Assembly (NCBI RefSeq): GCF_041146395.1
Contig: NC_091002.1
Coordinates: 8,612,501 to 8,676,500, forward strand
Direction of reading: 5' to 3'
From: Eulemur rufifrons
Taxonomy: Eukaryota > Chordata > Mammalia > Primates > Lemuridae
DNA length: 64,000 nucleotides
Made by a program: the position numbers and the translations under genes. The notes beneath the pieces were generated by a model. It did no database searches and had not been told where the DNA came from. It was given only the letters and a program-made list of their open reading frames with translations. Below are positions 34,246-47,216 of the stretch, piece by piece. The stretch's first letter is position 1, and each line of letters starts with the position of its first letter.

Positions 34246-37200
34246 AGTCCTGCTAGATGTTCCCTGGATTGAATCATATCTTCAAAGGGCCCTAATTGCC
34301 TGAGAGCCACTTCCTGATGCCCCAGTTATGTTTCAAGGGCAGCATCCTGGCATGAAAATATCTAGGCAAGAGCTGATGGTCTTGGTGAACTTGCAAGGTT
34401 AGTGTCTGTTCTGTCATTCTCTCTGCTTAACCCCCACACCTATCTCTACTCACCCACTAATATTCTTATCAATATCCCTCTGTTGGTCATTGTTAACTTG
34501 GGATGAATCAAAGCAAATGCAAATCAACTGCAAAAACGAAAGCATGGTCAGTTTTGAAGACACTGCAGGACTTTAGGAAGCTGAGGAAACAGACCCTGGG
34601 GACTGCCAGAGGGCAGGGCATCATCGGCTCTGGCAGACCTAGACACGCAGGGGGAGGAGGGGGAAGCTTGCTGAGACCGACAGCACAACAGTCCTTGGAA
34701 GAGAATGTCTTGAGTATGAATGCATCCAGAGCAGCTCTCAGGAAACTAGGTGAAGCTTTGGAACATCATCCTCCACCTCCTTTGCAACTTCTGTCCGTAG
34801 GGTAGGGCTGTGGGGTCCAGCACTGGGTGAAAGGGCTCATGCAGGACAGGCAAGTGCCAAAGTCAACTTGTCTTATCAATCTTACTCCTGATACTCAATG
34901 TACCACACACATACTTTGTGCTTAAACGATGATGCCTTTGAAAGAACTCTTTTGCTACAAATCAACTTCCAGGGGCAAGTGCCACCCAGTGAGGAGCTGG
35001 CTCAGTCTCTGGCATGCAGAGCAGGAGCTTCATAAAGGTCAATTTTTAAATCTGCTGCCTCGCTTTCTTTAGGACTGGAGGAAGGAGATGACAGGTGCTG
35101 AGGCCTGAATTGTGGGGCCGGGGAGAGATGAAGAGGGAGCACACCCAGCTGTGGGGTACGTGCTGTAACTTGAGCACAGCACAAGGTGTTCATGGGGCAC
35201 CAAACAGAAGCTCACTTTCCTTCCTATCAGCTTCTTAAGTGGAAGCTGAGGGTCAATAAATATGGCCCGAGGAGGGACATCTCCTTTACCTCAAGAAGCT
35301 CCTATTCTCGCCTCTGGCCTTCAGGTGAGCAGTTGAGTTTGATCTTAGAACTTGGCCGTCCTCTCCCATTTTCAACCAGATGGGTTGAGTTTTCTTGTTT
35401 TGTGATTTTCTCAAAGAAAATGTAATATTAAATAACTTGTCACTTAAGAGAGGATGGATTACTTTTAATAAATAAGCACTAATTTTTAAAATAACAGGGC
35501 AGTAATGTAGTCACCACCTAAAGATCCAGTCCACCCTGTGTTTTCACAAACTGAATATGTCTTCTCTGTCTCTTGTCATCACACTCTTGAGTGTGGATAA
35601 ACGGGCTGTCTAAGGAGGGGACCCTGCTGGTGCCACCATCCCAGTAATCATCCAGTTCTAGGAAATGGGGAAGGGGGATGAAATCTGCTGTTGGCTGGAT
35701 GTAGCAAGCAGGAGTAATTGGGAATTTGTCACCACCGTGTTAATTCTCTTGGTTCTCTAAACTGGGCACAGGAGGTGTAACATAAGGGACAGAGATGAGG
35801 GGACCTTGCATGTATTTTCCATTGAGACAACACCCTGAAGTTCACTTGGGTTAAGCGTCAGGACCATCCCTATTGACTAAAGTTCGCTTCACTTGTAGAA
35901 GTCCCAATGTAGTGACAGGCTAACCTATGCATGCAAATGAGTAAGGACGACAGCACAGGCCATTGGAACCTGGGTGGGTTGGAGATTATTGGGTTAGGGG
36001 GTGACCTGAACAGGTGCTGAGCATTTGGAGAAGGCTTTATACCCAACCTGGGAGGGAGAGGAGAGGGTGGGAGGGGAGCAGAGGGTGTTTAGGAAATCTC
36101 AATGACTTGGGGAGGGATTAGTGAGATACGCAGTGAGAGATGATACAGGTGGTGAGCAGGTAGGCTCTTATTCATGGGCCAGGCCAGTGCCATTTCTCTA
36201 TCACCTGAAACTGCAACAGCCTATTGATTGTTTGTGTGGGTCCAAGCCCCAAGCTCATGCATACTGGGCTGTGTAAGGACCGCCATCATCAGCTCATGAC
36301 TTTTGAGGGACCGCTGGTGCCATGTGCTGAAAATTAGGTGAGGGAACTAGAAAAGAGGGGTCAGGATGAAAGAAAAACCCCAGACTTGGTTATTCTCCAT
36401 GCCCAGAAGTATTGGGTTATCTGGTTTTGTTCTGCCCTGATGCTATGTCCTGGTGCAGGGCTGTTGAATGTCCTCAAAGCAGGTTTAATTGGTAAGAAGC
36501 ACTGGCCAAGACTGTGTTGCCATGGTGACTGACATAGGACTCCCTGCAGAGATGCTGAGACCTTCCCTGTGAGATAAGAAGAGAGCTGAGCAGATGCCTG
36601 GGGAGAAAGATGGATTTCAGCGAGCGCTCCTCACTTGCTGGCCTCTGCTCTCTGCTGGAACCTGCCTGTGAGGAGAGGCAGGGCTTGTCACAAACAGTAT
36701 CTAAGAGAAGAATCCCAGAGACTACTCATCACTGCCCGTGCCTGCAGGAGACCGCTCTGATCCTCCTGAGGGTCCGTCCGAGTTCAGGCGCAGCTCTGAA
36801 AGAAGGGCCCAGAGTTTAATAGTCCCCTCCATGCGGGAGCACTTATTCCCCTCTCGTCAAAAGCAAATCTCTTTCATTTAAACTTAAATGTACTCTAAAG
36901 GTCAAGCAATGGGCTGCCACAGGCCGTACTTCCAAACTTACATTAAATGTCCCCAGACTATGAATACATACCTTAAAGTCACTTTCTGTTTAATACTTGT
37001 GACTTTTTTGAACGGTTTATTGATCTTCCCTATTTTTTCACCTTCGTTTTTGCCTCCTTTTATCCAACATCTTTCATCTTGTATAAAATGTAGGAACAAG
37101 GTAAATTTCTCTATTTTATAAAGAAGTAACTTATTGCCAATCGTGGGATTGGCAGCAAGATTCCTAAATCTTCTATTTTTTTAATGCAATGGCATCACAC

Positions 37201-37249
37201 AAAATGTTAATGTTAATAAGAAAGAACAGAGGAAACATCAAAGTCCCTC
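34246..37249. other. Long unique non-coding stretch
   Basis: I recognise no confident repeat, exon or RNA gene. Short MIR-like remnants may exist near 34990-35040 ('cagtctctggcatgcagagc'). Open frames do not exceed 100 codons. Confidence 0.45.
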
Positions 37250-37350
37250 TCCTATTCCAGACACTGTGCTAGACGCCATGTGCATATTTTCTTAAATCTG
37301 CACAAAATTCTGCAAAGCAAGAGAAGTTGGGTCACATGGCATGAAAGCAG
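37250..37350 (-). repeat. MIR fragment (antisense, weak)
   Basis: 'attccagacactgtgctaga', 'cttaaatctgcacaaaattc' and 'gagaagttgggtcacatgg' resemble the complement of the MIR tail and core. Confidence 0.5.
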
Positions 37351-37852
37351 CGGAAGTCCCTGAGAGCCTCAGTCTCTCTAAGTCAGATCCGGTGCTTGGC
37401 AGATGCTGACGTCCAGCCACAGCATGGTGCCCTCTGTACCTGAGCCTGAGCAGTACACTGAGCCCCTGAGGGGGGGGAGGGTGCATTTAGTACAGGTAAG
37501 CCCTCAGTAATAATCGCTGAATGAATAAATTTCATAGTGTGTGAATGATCAAGTCCTCAAGTAATCTTATTATCAGATGTGTATTCTACCTAGCTATTTC
37601 TCACATTTTAATATATGAATATATTTGAAGTGTTATCACATTGTTGATGGCACATTTGGACCACACGTCAGGGTTGCTGGGATACCACTCCTTTTGATGC
37701 ACTGGTCCAGGCTCTGTCCTGAGATCTACATGCTTGCAGAGTTCCTCACTGTGTTCACCAAGCAGGTGCCTTCAGAAAACTGACCCCCCCACAGCTAGCT
37801 CCTCATGTGCAAGCCCCTGCTACTGCCTGGCATTCTGCCATGGCCCACAGAA

Positions 37853-37854
<2 letters not shown>

Positions 37855-37880
<26 letters not shown>
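37855..37880 (+). repeat. (GA)n microsatellite
   Basis: Thirteen GA units. Confidence 0.95.
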
Positions 37881-37883
<3 letters not shown>

Positions 37884-38002
37884 TTGTATAAAGGAAGGGA
37901 ATGTTTAAATTGATGAAGACTAAAAATGTAGTGTTTGATTTTTCAGACCTGAAAGAAAATGAAGTATTTCTATTGATATTTGATAGACACTTATGTTCTG
38001 AC

Positions 38003-38008
<6 letters not shown>

Positions 38009-38038
<30 letters not shown>
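38009..38038 (+). repeat. (TG)n microsatellite
   Basis: About fourteen TG units follow a short AT run. The Cys/Val-rich open frames across it are repeat translation artefacts. Confidence 0.95.
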
Positions 38039-38040
<2 letters not shown>

Positions 38041-38215
38041 TTATGTGTATTGTGTGCATGTGCATGTGCACAAATGTGTGCATGTCCACCTCTGGCTGGC
38101 ACTTAGTTGTCCCCTGTGGAATATGCTACTGGTGCCTCCCGCCCAGACTGCCATTGCTGGCTGGTGCACCCATCCTCCAGCTACTAGGAGGTTTACTGCT
38201 CAGTCCCACAGCTGT

Positions 38216-38640
38216 TACTGAAAGCTCAGCACTTGTCCACAAGGCAAAATCAGAAGAACGAGGACAAGTAGTTGAAGAGAAGAAAAGTGATTTACTCTTT
38301 TGCCGGCAAAGGGAGGAAAAATGCAGACTATTGTCCCAAAATCCAATTTTTCCTCCCCCATAAGTGAAAATACAGAGCTTTTAAAGGGGAGGTGCTGCTG
38401 CATAGATTAATAATGCTATATAGAGACAGAAATGATTTCAGGAGTTTTGCAGGGCTTTGCCATGAAGGAATATGTGAACGTGTTAGTTCGCAGAGCAAAA
38501 GCTGCCTGGCCTCAGGAGGGCGTCTCACAGGTCAGTGGCAGCTGCTTTCCAAGGTGATGCTGCGTCTCAAACCTGTTGGCTTTCGCCTGCTTTGTACGAC
38601 AAAGCAGGTTTGCATGGAGCCACAGGATGAGAGCTGATCA
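38216..38640 (-). repeat. Possible ERV LTR fragment, antisense (weak)
   Basis: The stretch 'gatttactcttttgccggca', 'aatccaatttttcctcccc' and 'gcagggctttgccatgaagg' resembles LTR sequence read from its 3' side. Neither ends nor a target duplication can be defined. Confidence 0.35.
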
Positions 38641-38699
38641 GAGTGCCTGCCCGACAGATAGACACCTGTGGCTGAAAGCAATTAGCCCAAGGGACAGTT

Positions 38700-39210
38700 C
38701 CTGCTTCACTCCTGACTACCTGTCTCAATCCACAAAAACTAGATAAAGAAATATAGGGCCGCTATATTTCTGTTTATCCTTTCTGCTAAAGTGATAGCTT
38801 TATCTTAGTACTTAAAAGTTTGTCTTTGAAAGATTTTGTAACCGTTTACTCACGTAGATAAAGTTAATTAAGGGATCTCTAGAAGCTTTTTGGGAGATTT
38901 TTAACCTAAAACGAACTACCTGTTATTATGTGAATCTGTTGCCCCTGGCAACCGATCACTGTACCAATAAATACTGATGTGAAACTTCACTTGGGGCCTC
39001 ACAGCTCATGGGAATCCTATGGGGTCTCCCAAGCCCCCACCTTTCATAAACCTATAATTTATAAAACTGTACTTTCGTCTCTGTGTATTCTTTTATTTCT
39101 ATATTCTATTATTTTCTATTATTTCCTTATACTTTTCAACGACCCCTGCCTAAGGGACCTGATTTTTTGCTGGGAGCATAGCTAACTCCCCTCAGAGAGG
39201 GTTCCCAGGT
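38700..39210 (+). repeat. Probable ERV LTR fragment, sense
   Basis: 'cccctggcaaccgatcactg', AATAAA at 38967-38972, 'gtctcccaagcccccacctt' and 'tttcgtctctgtgtattc' have the organisation of an LTR promoter/R-U5 region. No internal retroviral genes follow. The family was not identified. Confidence 0.45.
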
Positions 39211-39271
39211 TCAGAGTGTTTTCAACTACTGTTGATGGTCTGGATCTTTCCATCTCCAGAGTCTTTTGGGA

Positions 39272-39281
39272 CCCCCCCCCC
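39272..39281 (+). repeat. Poly(C) tract
   Basis: A run of ten C. Confidence 0.85.
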
Positions 39282-39469
39282 ACCAGTCTGGAGCCGGGAT
39301 GGAGCTGCTCGGGATCTCCTGGGACTGCCCCCCGCTCCTCTGGATCTCCTGCAATGTAAAGAGCAAAGAAAACACTCCCCTGGCCCTTCCAGCCCCTAGT
39401 CTCCAGGCAGGGAAGCTGGTTTCAGTGAAAGACGGAATTCACTTTTTTTTTTTTTTCTTCTTATTTTCA

Positions 39470-39905
39470 GACCATCCTCTGTTACACAGCCATATTTTCC
39501 CCAGAAAACTGCCCTTGGCTGATGGGAAATACCTTACCTGGAGATGTGCCCACTGGCTCTTCCCACCAAAGATAAGACCCTCCTCGTATCACTACCCCTC
39601 CTCACAGAGTAACAGTTTTCCTTGGAATGTAACAATCTGTAACTAACCAAATCTCTGTGGCCGGGGCATATGCACTTAGCCTTGTATGGAGATTATTGTA
39701 CTTCTGGGGAACTTCTCTGTCTCTGCCTGTTTAAGTGGAACCTTAACTTCCCCACTTTGGAGCGCTGACCTCATTCCTTTGGAGTCTGTGTTTTCCAGGT
39801 GGCTATCCTCAAGCTTTGCACTCAAATAAACTCTATACTTAATCATATTCTCTGAATCTCATTATTTAAGGTGGATGTCCCCACCACCTCCATGCCCTAA
39901 ATCAT
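39470..39905 (+). repeat. Probable solo LTR (endogenous retrovirus), sense
   Basis: 'cctgtttaagtggaacctta', 'ctatcctcaagctttgcact', the AATAAA signal at 39826-39831 and 'ttctgaatctcattattt'-like R-U5 sequence follow LTR order. No gag/pol/env sequence is adjacent, so it is read as a solo or fragmentary LTR. Confidence 0.5.
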
Positions 39906-40239
39906 CAAGGATGCACCTTGGAGTGCCACTCCCCCACTTTGCTAGGTGGCACGGATGTGAGTGCCAGGTGAGTTCTGCAGGTGAGACTTAGCTTACTGTG
40001 GTGTCAGGGAAGCCCCGATACAGGGAACAAGAGATGCAGGGATCCAGGGCAGTGGCCCTTCAGCGCATCCCTTTGCAAAGTAGGTCAAAGCAATGAGAAA
40101 GCAAAATAGCTCAGAGCAGTCTGAGCAATGTGGGGTAGGCAACATTCACCAGGCCCAAAGTCTTCAGTCACACCCTGCACCCACGCCCAGGGGCAATGGT
40201 TTAAAGGCATTTGTTCTTTCTTCCGTGGAGTTTCCAGAC

Positions 40240-40570
40240 TAGCTGATAAATTACCTAAAATGTCACTGTAAGTTGCACAGTGTGAGCCTCACCCATTATC
40301 TTATGTTTCTGGAATTTGTGATACAAAGAACAAGATATAGCCAAGCAGGAACCAATGTTATTTCTGTAAACCAAAAGAATTCCTGATAAACTACTTTGTA
40401 TCAGCCCACTCCTGTCCCCCTTTTGCCTTTAAAAATCTGCTTGTGACAAAGGCTGAATGGGGCTCATGTCCAATGTTTGGTCTGAGTCTTCCAGGCAGCT
40501 GTCCTCATCTGGGATCAACTAAACCCGTCAAAGTTCTATTTTGTGTCTCGGTCTCTGCTTTTAGGTGGAC
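40240..40570 (+). repeat. Probable solo LTR (ERV class uncertain), sense
   Basis: 'cccccttttgcctttaaaaatctgc' (TATA-like), 'gacaaaggctgaatggggct', 'cttccaggcagctgtcctc' and 'ttttgtgtctcggtctctgc' match the promoter-to-U5 layout of mammalian LTRs. The ends are not defined. Confidence 0.5.
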
Positions 40571-40659
40571 AGCAGCCATTTCTGGAGGAAAGGTGGGCAG
40601 AGAGGGTATGAGGTGGGACATGGGAAATTTCCAGCTCAGCTCCTAACAGGAGATGTCCA

Positions 40660-41384
40660 GAAAAAGTTTCCTGGAGGCAATAGAGCCATACAGAGAGCAG
40701 ACAGCAGATATAAACCCATGTGCAAATAAGAATATGGTACCACACTGGAACACCTAGTGAAACAGCTGGAAGAGAAAATTGGGAAAATGATCTGAGCAGC
40801 AGAGAACAGAAGACAAGGAAGATGGAAAAGAGTTGGGAAAACATAAAGGATTCTTAAATCAGAACCAAGAGGAGAATCTAAATGATTCTCAAGAGAGGAA
40901 GGAAGAAAAAGAAAAAGTGGGTGAGAACTTCAAAGGACCAGGAGTCAGGGTGCTTTAGGATATATTAGCAATAATAATGGATGATAGAAAATATTGGAGC
41001 AATGTCTTCAAAATTCTTGGAGAAAATTATTTCTAACCAATTATTTCTAATCAATAATTCTAACCCTAGCCAAACTGTCAATGAGCCCAAGAGTAAATGC
41101 TTTATACCATATAGGTCTTAACAAATTATCTGCCACATGTCCTTTCACAGAAAGCTGCTGGAGGATGTATTCCACCAAACCAAAGGTCTAAACCAAGAAA
41201 CAGAAGACAAGAGATCCAGAAAAGGTGGTGCAACTTGAGAGAGAGGGGAAGGGGATCCCCAGGATGACAAAGTGACCTTAACCCTACAGGATAAACAGAC
41301 CCAAATGGAACAGGTTAGAGAAATCCTGGAGAGATGGTGTCAAGAAAATGGAATTGCTGGAATACTTGTTACCTTTGCGTGATT
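40660..41384 (+). repeat. HAL1/L1M fragment, sense (ORF1 end and following region)
   Basis: Around 41030-41100, 'ataattctaaccctagccaa', 'actgtcaatgagcccaagag' corresponds to the C-terminal end of an L1 ORF1-type protein (the 'LYPAKL' region). It is followed by 'gctgctggaggatgtattcc', 'accaagaaacagaagacaag' and 'gggatccccaggatgac', as in HAL1-type elements that lack ORF2. Frames are destroyed. Confidence 0.6.
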
Positions 41385-41625
41385 TAGACCAAATGTTGCA
41401 AATCTTTTCTTAAAGGGACAGATAATAAATATTTTTGGATTTGTGGGCCATATACTCTGTTGCAACCACTAAACTCTGCCATTACAGTGTGGGGCAAAAG
41501 CAGCCATAGACGATAACTAAGCAAATGGATGTGGCTCCTATTCCAGTAAAACTCCATTTACAATACGGGAAGCAGGACAGATTTGACCTGCAGGCCATTA
41601 TTTGCGGAGTCCTGTTTGAACAACG
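41385..41625 (+). mobile_element. hAT-Charlie MITE (MER58-type)
   Basis: 'ttaaagggacagataataaa', 'tggatttgtgggccatatac', 'gcagccatagacgataact' and 'ttccagtaaaactccattta' follow a well-known 'gcaaactttttctgtaaagg ... ggcccgcgggc' hAT MITE. The ends 'caaatcttttcttaa' and 'ttatttgcggagtcctg' are its inverted termini. The family name is from memory. Confidence 0.75.
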
Positions 41626-44040
41626 GGGGTGGAGTCAGGGTATAAATTAGTGGTAATTTCATAGGAACCTAAGCATACAAAAAGCCATGATAATTTTTAA
41701 CTCCATGGAAAATAATTTTTTAAATGTACCTCAAGAATAGCAAGATAATTGTGTATATTACGTGGCTCACCTGTGAATGTTCTTTACAGAATCACAATCA
41801 TACAAGCATTGAACACTCATCTACCCCAACTTGTGATATAACCATGCGGGGAGCAAGGGGTGGGGTTATGCATGTAGGGCTGGGAGTGGGTGAGAGGAAG
41901 AGCCCGGCCCCGGTCTGCCACGGGGGGAAGCCTGTGGTGATGCTATGTGGGAATTAAAAAGTAGCAACGAAGCCATATAATTTAGGTGCACGGCAGGACA
42001 TCTCAATAACAAGCGAGCATTGGAAGAGGTGGCTCTGTGAGGAGCAATTTGGGGGAGTCTCCGGTAACTTGGAGAGAACTGTCCAAACTTCCTACGCCTG
42101 CCCCCAGGGCCTCAGCAGGGGCCTTCCCCAGAACAGCTCTCCCAGGGATAGAACACACGGCCACTATGCCATGCACACTCCTAAACTGGAAGCTAGCCAA
42201 AGGGTGTGGACACAGCTTGGACGTGTGGCCAGGTGTCCCCTGCAGGGCAGCTTGCAGTGTAGGCAGAGCTGGGGGCGTGAAAGAAAAGCAGTGGGCCCGG
42301 GCTGGGTGTGGCTCTCCCCGCAATGCCACCTTCCAGCAGGGTGATTCCTGGGACAATGCAACGCGTTTGTCAAGGCAGGAGGACAGAATATATTTTATTT
42401 AACAGTTTGTTTTACTGACTTATAACCTTTATTTCTCCAGACCCTGCCATGACAGAGCACACGTGACTGCCTTCGCCCACTGCACGTGTGGGAGCCCAGC
42501 CTGGAGCACCCGGGAGGGGCAGGGAGCGACAGGAACAGCACCGAGGGTCGAGCTCCGGGAGGGAGATTCTCTAGTTTGCTCCCAGCACAGGTCCTGGGCT
42601 CAGGCTGCCCCATTCAGGGCAGAAGTCCACTCGCCTGTCCGTCCAGGTCCCATCCCAGGTTGCTCTGAGAGGTCCCTACTGACTCAGGGACAGCAAAGCA
42701 GAGCCTGGGTAGGGCAGAGGCGGGTCTTCGACGTGGGGCTGGGCAGACGCCCACACCAGAGGTCGTGAGACAGCCCTGGGTTGGCGGTTGGCTGGGGTTG
42801 AGCTCCAGACCAAAGCAGATACAACTTAGGGGCACTGTGGTGTGAGTCCATGGGCTGTGGGAGCTGAGGCCGGCGGCACCAGGAAAGGCTCCGTGTAAAC
42901 GCAGAGGCCGGTCACATACTCTGCGGGTCTCTCCCTCCCTGGTAGGAAGGCAATAGATCTGCTCCAGTGGTTTCTGCCACTCAAAACTATGTCTGGAACT
43001 TCTTTATTCTATACCAAAACCCTGAATGGATTTTGTCCCCACTTCACATGTAGGAAAACTCGGGTTCAGAGACTTCAGTAGCAGCCCCGAGCCCTTGGCT
43101 GCCCCCCTCGGCCTCCAGGAGTCTCCTCGCCTCCCCACCCTTGTAGCATCGGGCACAGCCAGTTCTCACCCGGAGCTACATCTCTGGGCAGGAGCCAGCG
43201 CTCACGCTGCAGCCTTTGGAAGAAGACATGGTGCTGGGGGAAGAAAGCGCTCTTTCGTGCTTCCTGCCTTTCATCTGGCTTTCAGTAGCCTCTGCCATCA
43301 GGGCATGATGCCTTCCGTAGTAACTTGGGTAATCTTATAATACAAACAGCTCTGCTCAGAAGCTCAAAGAACTCATTTACACATTCTGCATCATTATGGG
43401 AAATCTGGAATAAACGGGTGCCCAGTGTCACTGGGGAAATTAACTACACAGTATAAAGTATCTTACCCAGATTTAAACAGCCATCCAGAGAGCAAAATAG
43501 ACTGGGTATCCAGCAGGTTCACAGCTTGAACCTCACTAGGTACCTGGCTGTATGCCAGCTGCTCTGCGGGACGTGTCCCTGTCCTCAAGAAGCGACATGC
43601 CCTCTCTCAGCCAGTGTGTCAACCCACAGTCTCCTGCGTAATTACCCGGGACAGAAGCAATAGTCGGGGGTGAGAGCCGCTCCCAGGCATTTTACAGGGC
43701 GCAGGGTGGAGGACGGAGCCGTGCTCGGAGCTGAGCTGATGCAGCCGCAGCCCGTCAGTCGCAGTAGCATCGTTTTCTAAGCTGTGAAGCGGCCAGGGGC
43801 ACGTCGCCCTGAGGACACTGAGAGACTCACAGGTGGCCTAGGCGAAGCACCTCCCACCGTGCGGGACACATGCCTGGCAGATTTGCTTTTCCTATTCCAC
43901 ACCACCCGGGCCAAGCAGGAAAGGGATATAAAAAAAGAGCACTCCAGCGTGTGGACATCTCTCCGTAACCCCTGGAACCTGATGGAGAAGAAAGTCTGAT
44001 AATTAAGGTGGAGGGGACCAGGGCTGTCCAATCTCCTGCC
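41626..44040. other. Unique, partly GC-rich sequence
   Basis: No confident repeat or exon is recognised. A small MIR-like core ('cttcacatgtaggaaaactc') is at 43040-43075. Overlapping open frames near 42003-42835 occur on both strands and look incidental. Confidence 0.45.
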
Positions 44041-44044
44041 GTGA

Positions 44045-44140
44045 GGACATTGCTGTCCTATTCATATTTAAAGTTAAAAAGCTGTGCATGGGCAGTGGCT
44101 ACCATATCAGACAGTGAAGGTTTAGACCACAGAGAGTAAG
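44045..44140 (+). mobile_element. Internally deleted hAT-type MITE (weak)
   Basis: 'ctgtccaatctcctgcc' at the left and 'gcagtggctaccatatcaga' near the right correspond to the termini of a common hAT MITE ('tgtccaatagaa ... gtggctaccatattggaca'). The AT-rich middle is largely missing. Confidence 0.5.
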
Positions 44141-45694
44141 TGAAGGATGCTCGTTAGTGTTCAGTTTGACTCTTCCTGGAACATTGTCATCCCGGCCACC
44201 AGGCCTGAAAATCCTGTGTCTGGATGGTTCTTCGGGTGGCAGCAGAGCTAATCAGGCTCACCTGGCACTGGTTAAAGAGGGGGGGACTGTACCGTGGGCC
44301 GTGGGTGGACCTGTGTGCTGTCCTTGCCTGTGCCCTGATCAAAGGAGGGAAGGTGTGAAAAATTCATGGACAGTACAAAGTGTTGGGGAAATATTAGTTA
44401 CTGTGATGAATGATGAATAGTAATTATCACAGTGACCTACTTTTGTAACTTCCTTGTTTTGTATCTTGTATAATTTTCACAGCCCTGTGGAGGACCCAGC
44501 TCCAGTTAGAGAATTTAAAATGGACTGGGAGCTGAGGACTCACCCGGGACACAGGCAGAAGGAGCAGGGCTAGGAGGAGACACCTGTCCCTGTCCCCAGG
44601 GCCCCCAGAGCTGCCCCATGGGGGGACACGAGGTCTGGAAGTCTCCACCCTTATCACCCTCCTGTGTCTTCCCTAAAGCAGCCCTTCCTGCTCCGAGCAG
44701 TTTGCAGCAGACTTTGTCTTTTTCTTTTCTCATAATTCTTTGAATGAATTTCTTCTTCTAATTCCCTAAGATCAAAAAAAAAATTCTATCCTTTATATAA
44801 AAAAAAGCAGCGGTATGAATGTGAGTCTGGAGAGCCTCACATTTGAGATGCTTAAAGAAATTATATGGATTTTATTTAATAAAAACACTAATTAGGTGAG
44901 AGGTCCTGAGCATGTGACTTCTTAAAAATCTCTTTAAGGTAGAATGGATTTAGAGACTGGCATCTTTCCTTGGATTGGCAGGAGCACTTTCCAAATTACA
45001 TTTTATTAAATTGCAATATCCACTCAAAGCTTTGCAGGCGTGACCTTAATGCTGGGGAGAAGAGCAGTCTGCACCTCACGTTTACAGATCCTTTCTGGAG
45101 GCCTCCTGTGTGCACGCCAAGAACAGGGAGCCGATTAACCTGATGTTGTGGGTGAGGTTTACTTGAATAAAATGGTCTTTTGGGAGGTGTTTGATCACAC
45201 CCTACTAGAGCCACCATATTCTTGGTGTGCTGTGCTGCTGCCTAGGCAAGGCACTCACAGGAGGGCCACAGGGTCCCCCCTCCACTGGCACCAGCAACGC
45301 ACCACCCTCAGGGCCTCAAGGGGCTTCCCCCCAGGGGGTGCCTCCCCGTCCCTAGACTGGCCAGCACGCTGAAGGGAGAGAAGTGTCCACTTCGCAGTGG
45401 TCTAGTTCCCACCCCACAGAGCAGTGGGCTGCTTGCTGGGGTCACTCAGCAGGACCTCATTGGGACGTCAATGCCCTCCCCCCATGAGGGTGGGGCTCTT
45501 TGCACCCCAGGTTCTTTTCCCTAAAGTTTATATTCAGCAATGTCCAGAATTTTGCAGGTGTCTAATAGGAAAAACAGTGCCCACTGCCAAAGGGATGTTT
45601 CTCCAGGAGAGTGGCCAATATCCATGCTAGGGAGAAGGGGCTGGGGATGAGGATGAGGGGGCAGGACAGGACACGGGCGGCACTCGACCAAGGC
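44141..45694. other. Unique non-coding sequence
   Basis: Nothing is recognised with confidence. There are two A-runs near 44775 and 44803. Confidence 0.45.
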
Positions 45695-45815
45695 AGCTAG
45701 AACTGGAGCCTGGAGGGCTTGCTAGCGCTTAAGAGGCAGCAGGGCCCAGGAATCTGCATTTCTGTCACTTTCCCTTGTGGCGCTGGTGCTGCTGGTCTGA
45801 GGAGCACAGGTGGAG
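45695..45815 (+). mobile_element. hAT MITE fragment, MER20/MER5-like
   Basis: 'caggaatctgcatttctgtc', 'gctggtgctgctggtctgag' correspond to the right half of the 'gaatctgcatttc ... gatgctgctggtc' MITE group. Confidence 0.5.
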
Positions 45816-47216
45816 ACCAGCGGTGTCGTTTGATGTTCCTGGGCAGCACACTCCCAGGAGGAGCCTGTGAAGGGGCCCATTTGACACGTGCAGGGGAACC
45901 TGCCCGTGCAGAAAGCAGAAACGACACCAGGCCCCAAGTCCCAAATGACCCCCCATGTCCTTGTGTTGGTGGCAGCAGCATCTTCAGCTTCCCCATCACT
46001 TAATTAGGAATGCCTGTCCCCTTCTCTTGTCGCGGAAGAGAATCCAGCCCTTTGAAAGCAACCGCAGACCTGCTTCCAGCCCAGCCCGCCTGCTCCACTT
46101 GCCCCCACTGCCTCGCGGCAGGCTTCCGTCCTTTCTAGCACTCTCAGCCACCCTCCCATTTCTCTCTCGCCTCCTGCCTGCCCCACCACCACATCAGGCT
46201 TTTGAAGCACAGCTTGCCCCGGTCTGGCCTGTCCCTCGGAGGGTTTAGAGCGTTCATGGCCCTGTGTGTGCCCATCAGGGCTTCGGTCCTGGGCTTGAAC
46301 GACCACGGCAAACCACACCCACCTGGGCCCGGCCCGCCCTTGCTTGCTGTCCTCCGGGCTGCTGTTCACACAGTGCTCCTGTGCTTGGCTGTCCTCCTAC
46401 TCCCCCCTGGGAAGACGTGGCTTCGCCCTTCAGGATCTGACTCAGAGTTCGCAGGGCTGGCCGGGGAGTCAGACAGCGAGCCTGCTGAGGGCAGAGTGGG
46501 CTCCGGCTCACCTTCCTTGGCTGGGGCCACGCGAGGGGCTTGCCCTCCTGTACCTTGTCTGACCACAGCCAGGGGCTTCCAAGGATCCTGCGCTATTAGA
46601 AGAGGGACCCACGTCGGGTGGGCAGGATGGGGCTGAGCAAAAACCCAGGTCACAGAGGCCCCTGGTTCTGCCGGATGACCCAGGAGGCTGCACTGGCTGC
46701 CGCTGGGGAGAGGACAAGGTTCTGAAGAAAGCACTTCCACTGCTTGAAATGAAAGGGCTGAAGTTTTTTCACTTTATTTCAACCTTCTTACAAGGCAATT
46801 AAATCCTAGAGAAGGAAAATAAATTGCTGACTCCACAGTAAATTGTAGGTTAGAATGTCTGATCATAATGAATAAAAAGGTCTGAGCCCAGTGAAGAGAT
46901 TTTGTGCATTCCTATAAGTCTGTACATTCCAAAGAATCACCTGATGACCTTCGTGAGCATTGGGTGTTCCTTTGTGCAAGGTGGCTGGTTTCTCAGCGTC
47001 TGTACAAGGGGTGCAGTGGCAATTGGAGGATACAATGGGCAACCCCATAAACAGTGCATTTTTATCACCACCTGGACTTAGGTGGCAGCATGGACTCTAC
47101 AACCTGGACAGAGCTTGAGGGGGGAGGTCTCCTGCTCTAACCCACTTCAGGAAAGTAGGCTTCTGATCCACGGGAGACAAGGGGCGGTCAGTCTTACCCT
47201 TGATCACCCCTGTTTC
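45816..47216. other. GC-rich unique sequence, then AT-rich
   Basis: It is GC-rich to about 46740, with multiple two-strand open frames (for example 46202-46636, 144 codons), none recognisable. No CpG island of convincing density is seen. Confidence 0.45.

Noticed and set aside
37901..38363. Overlapping 106- and 127-codon Cys/Val-rich frames
   Set aside because: They run through a (TG)n microsatellite, which gives alternating Cys-Val codons.
38700..40570. Complete endogenous provirus
   Set aside because: No gag, pol or env similarity, primer-binding site or matching LTR pair could be seen between the LTR-like segments.
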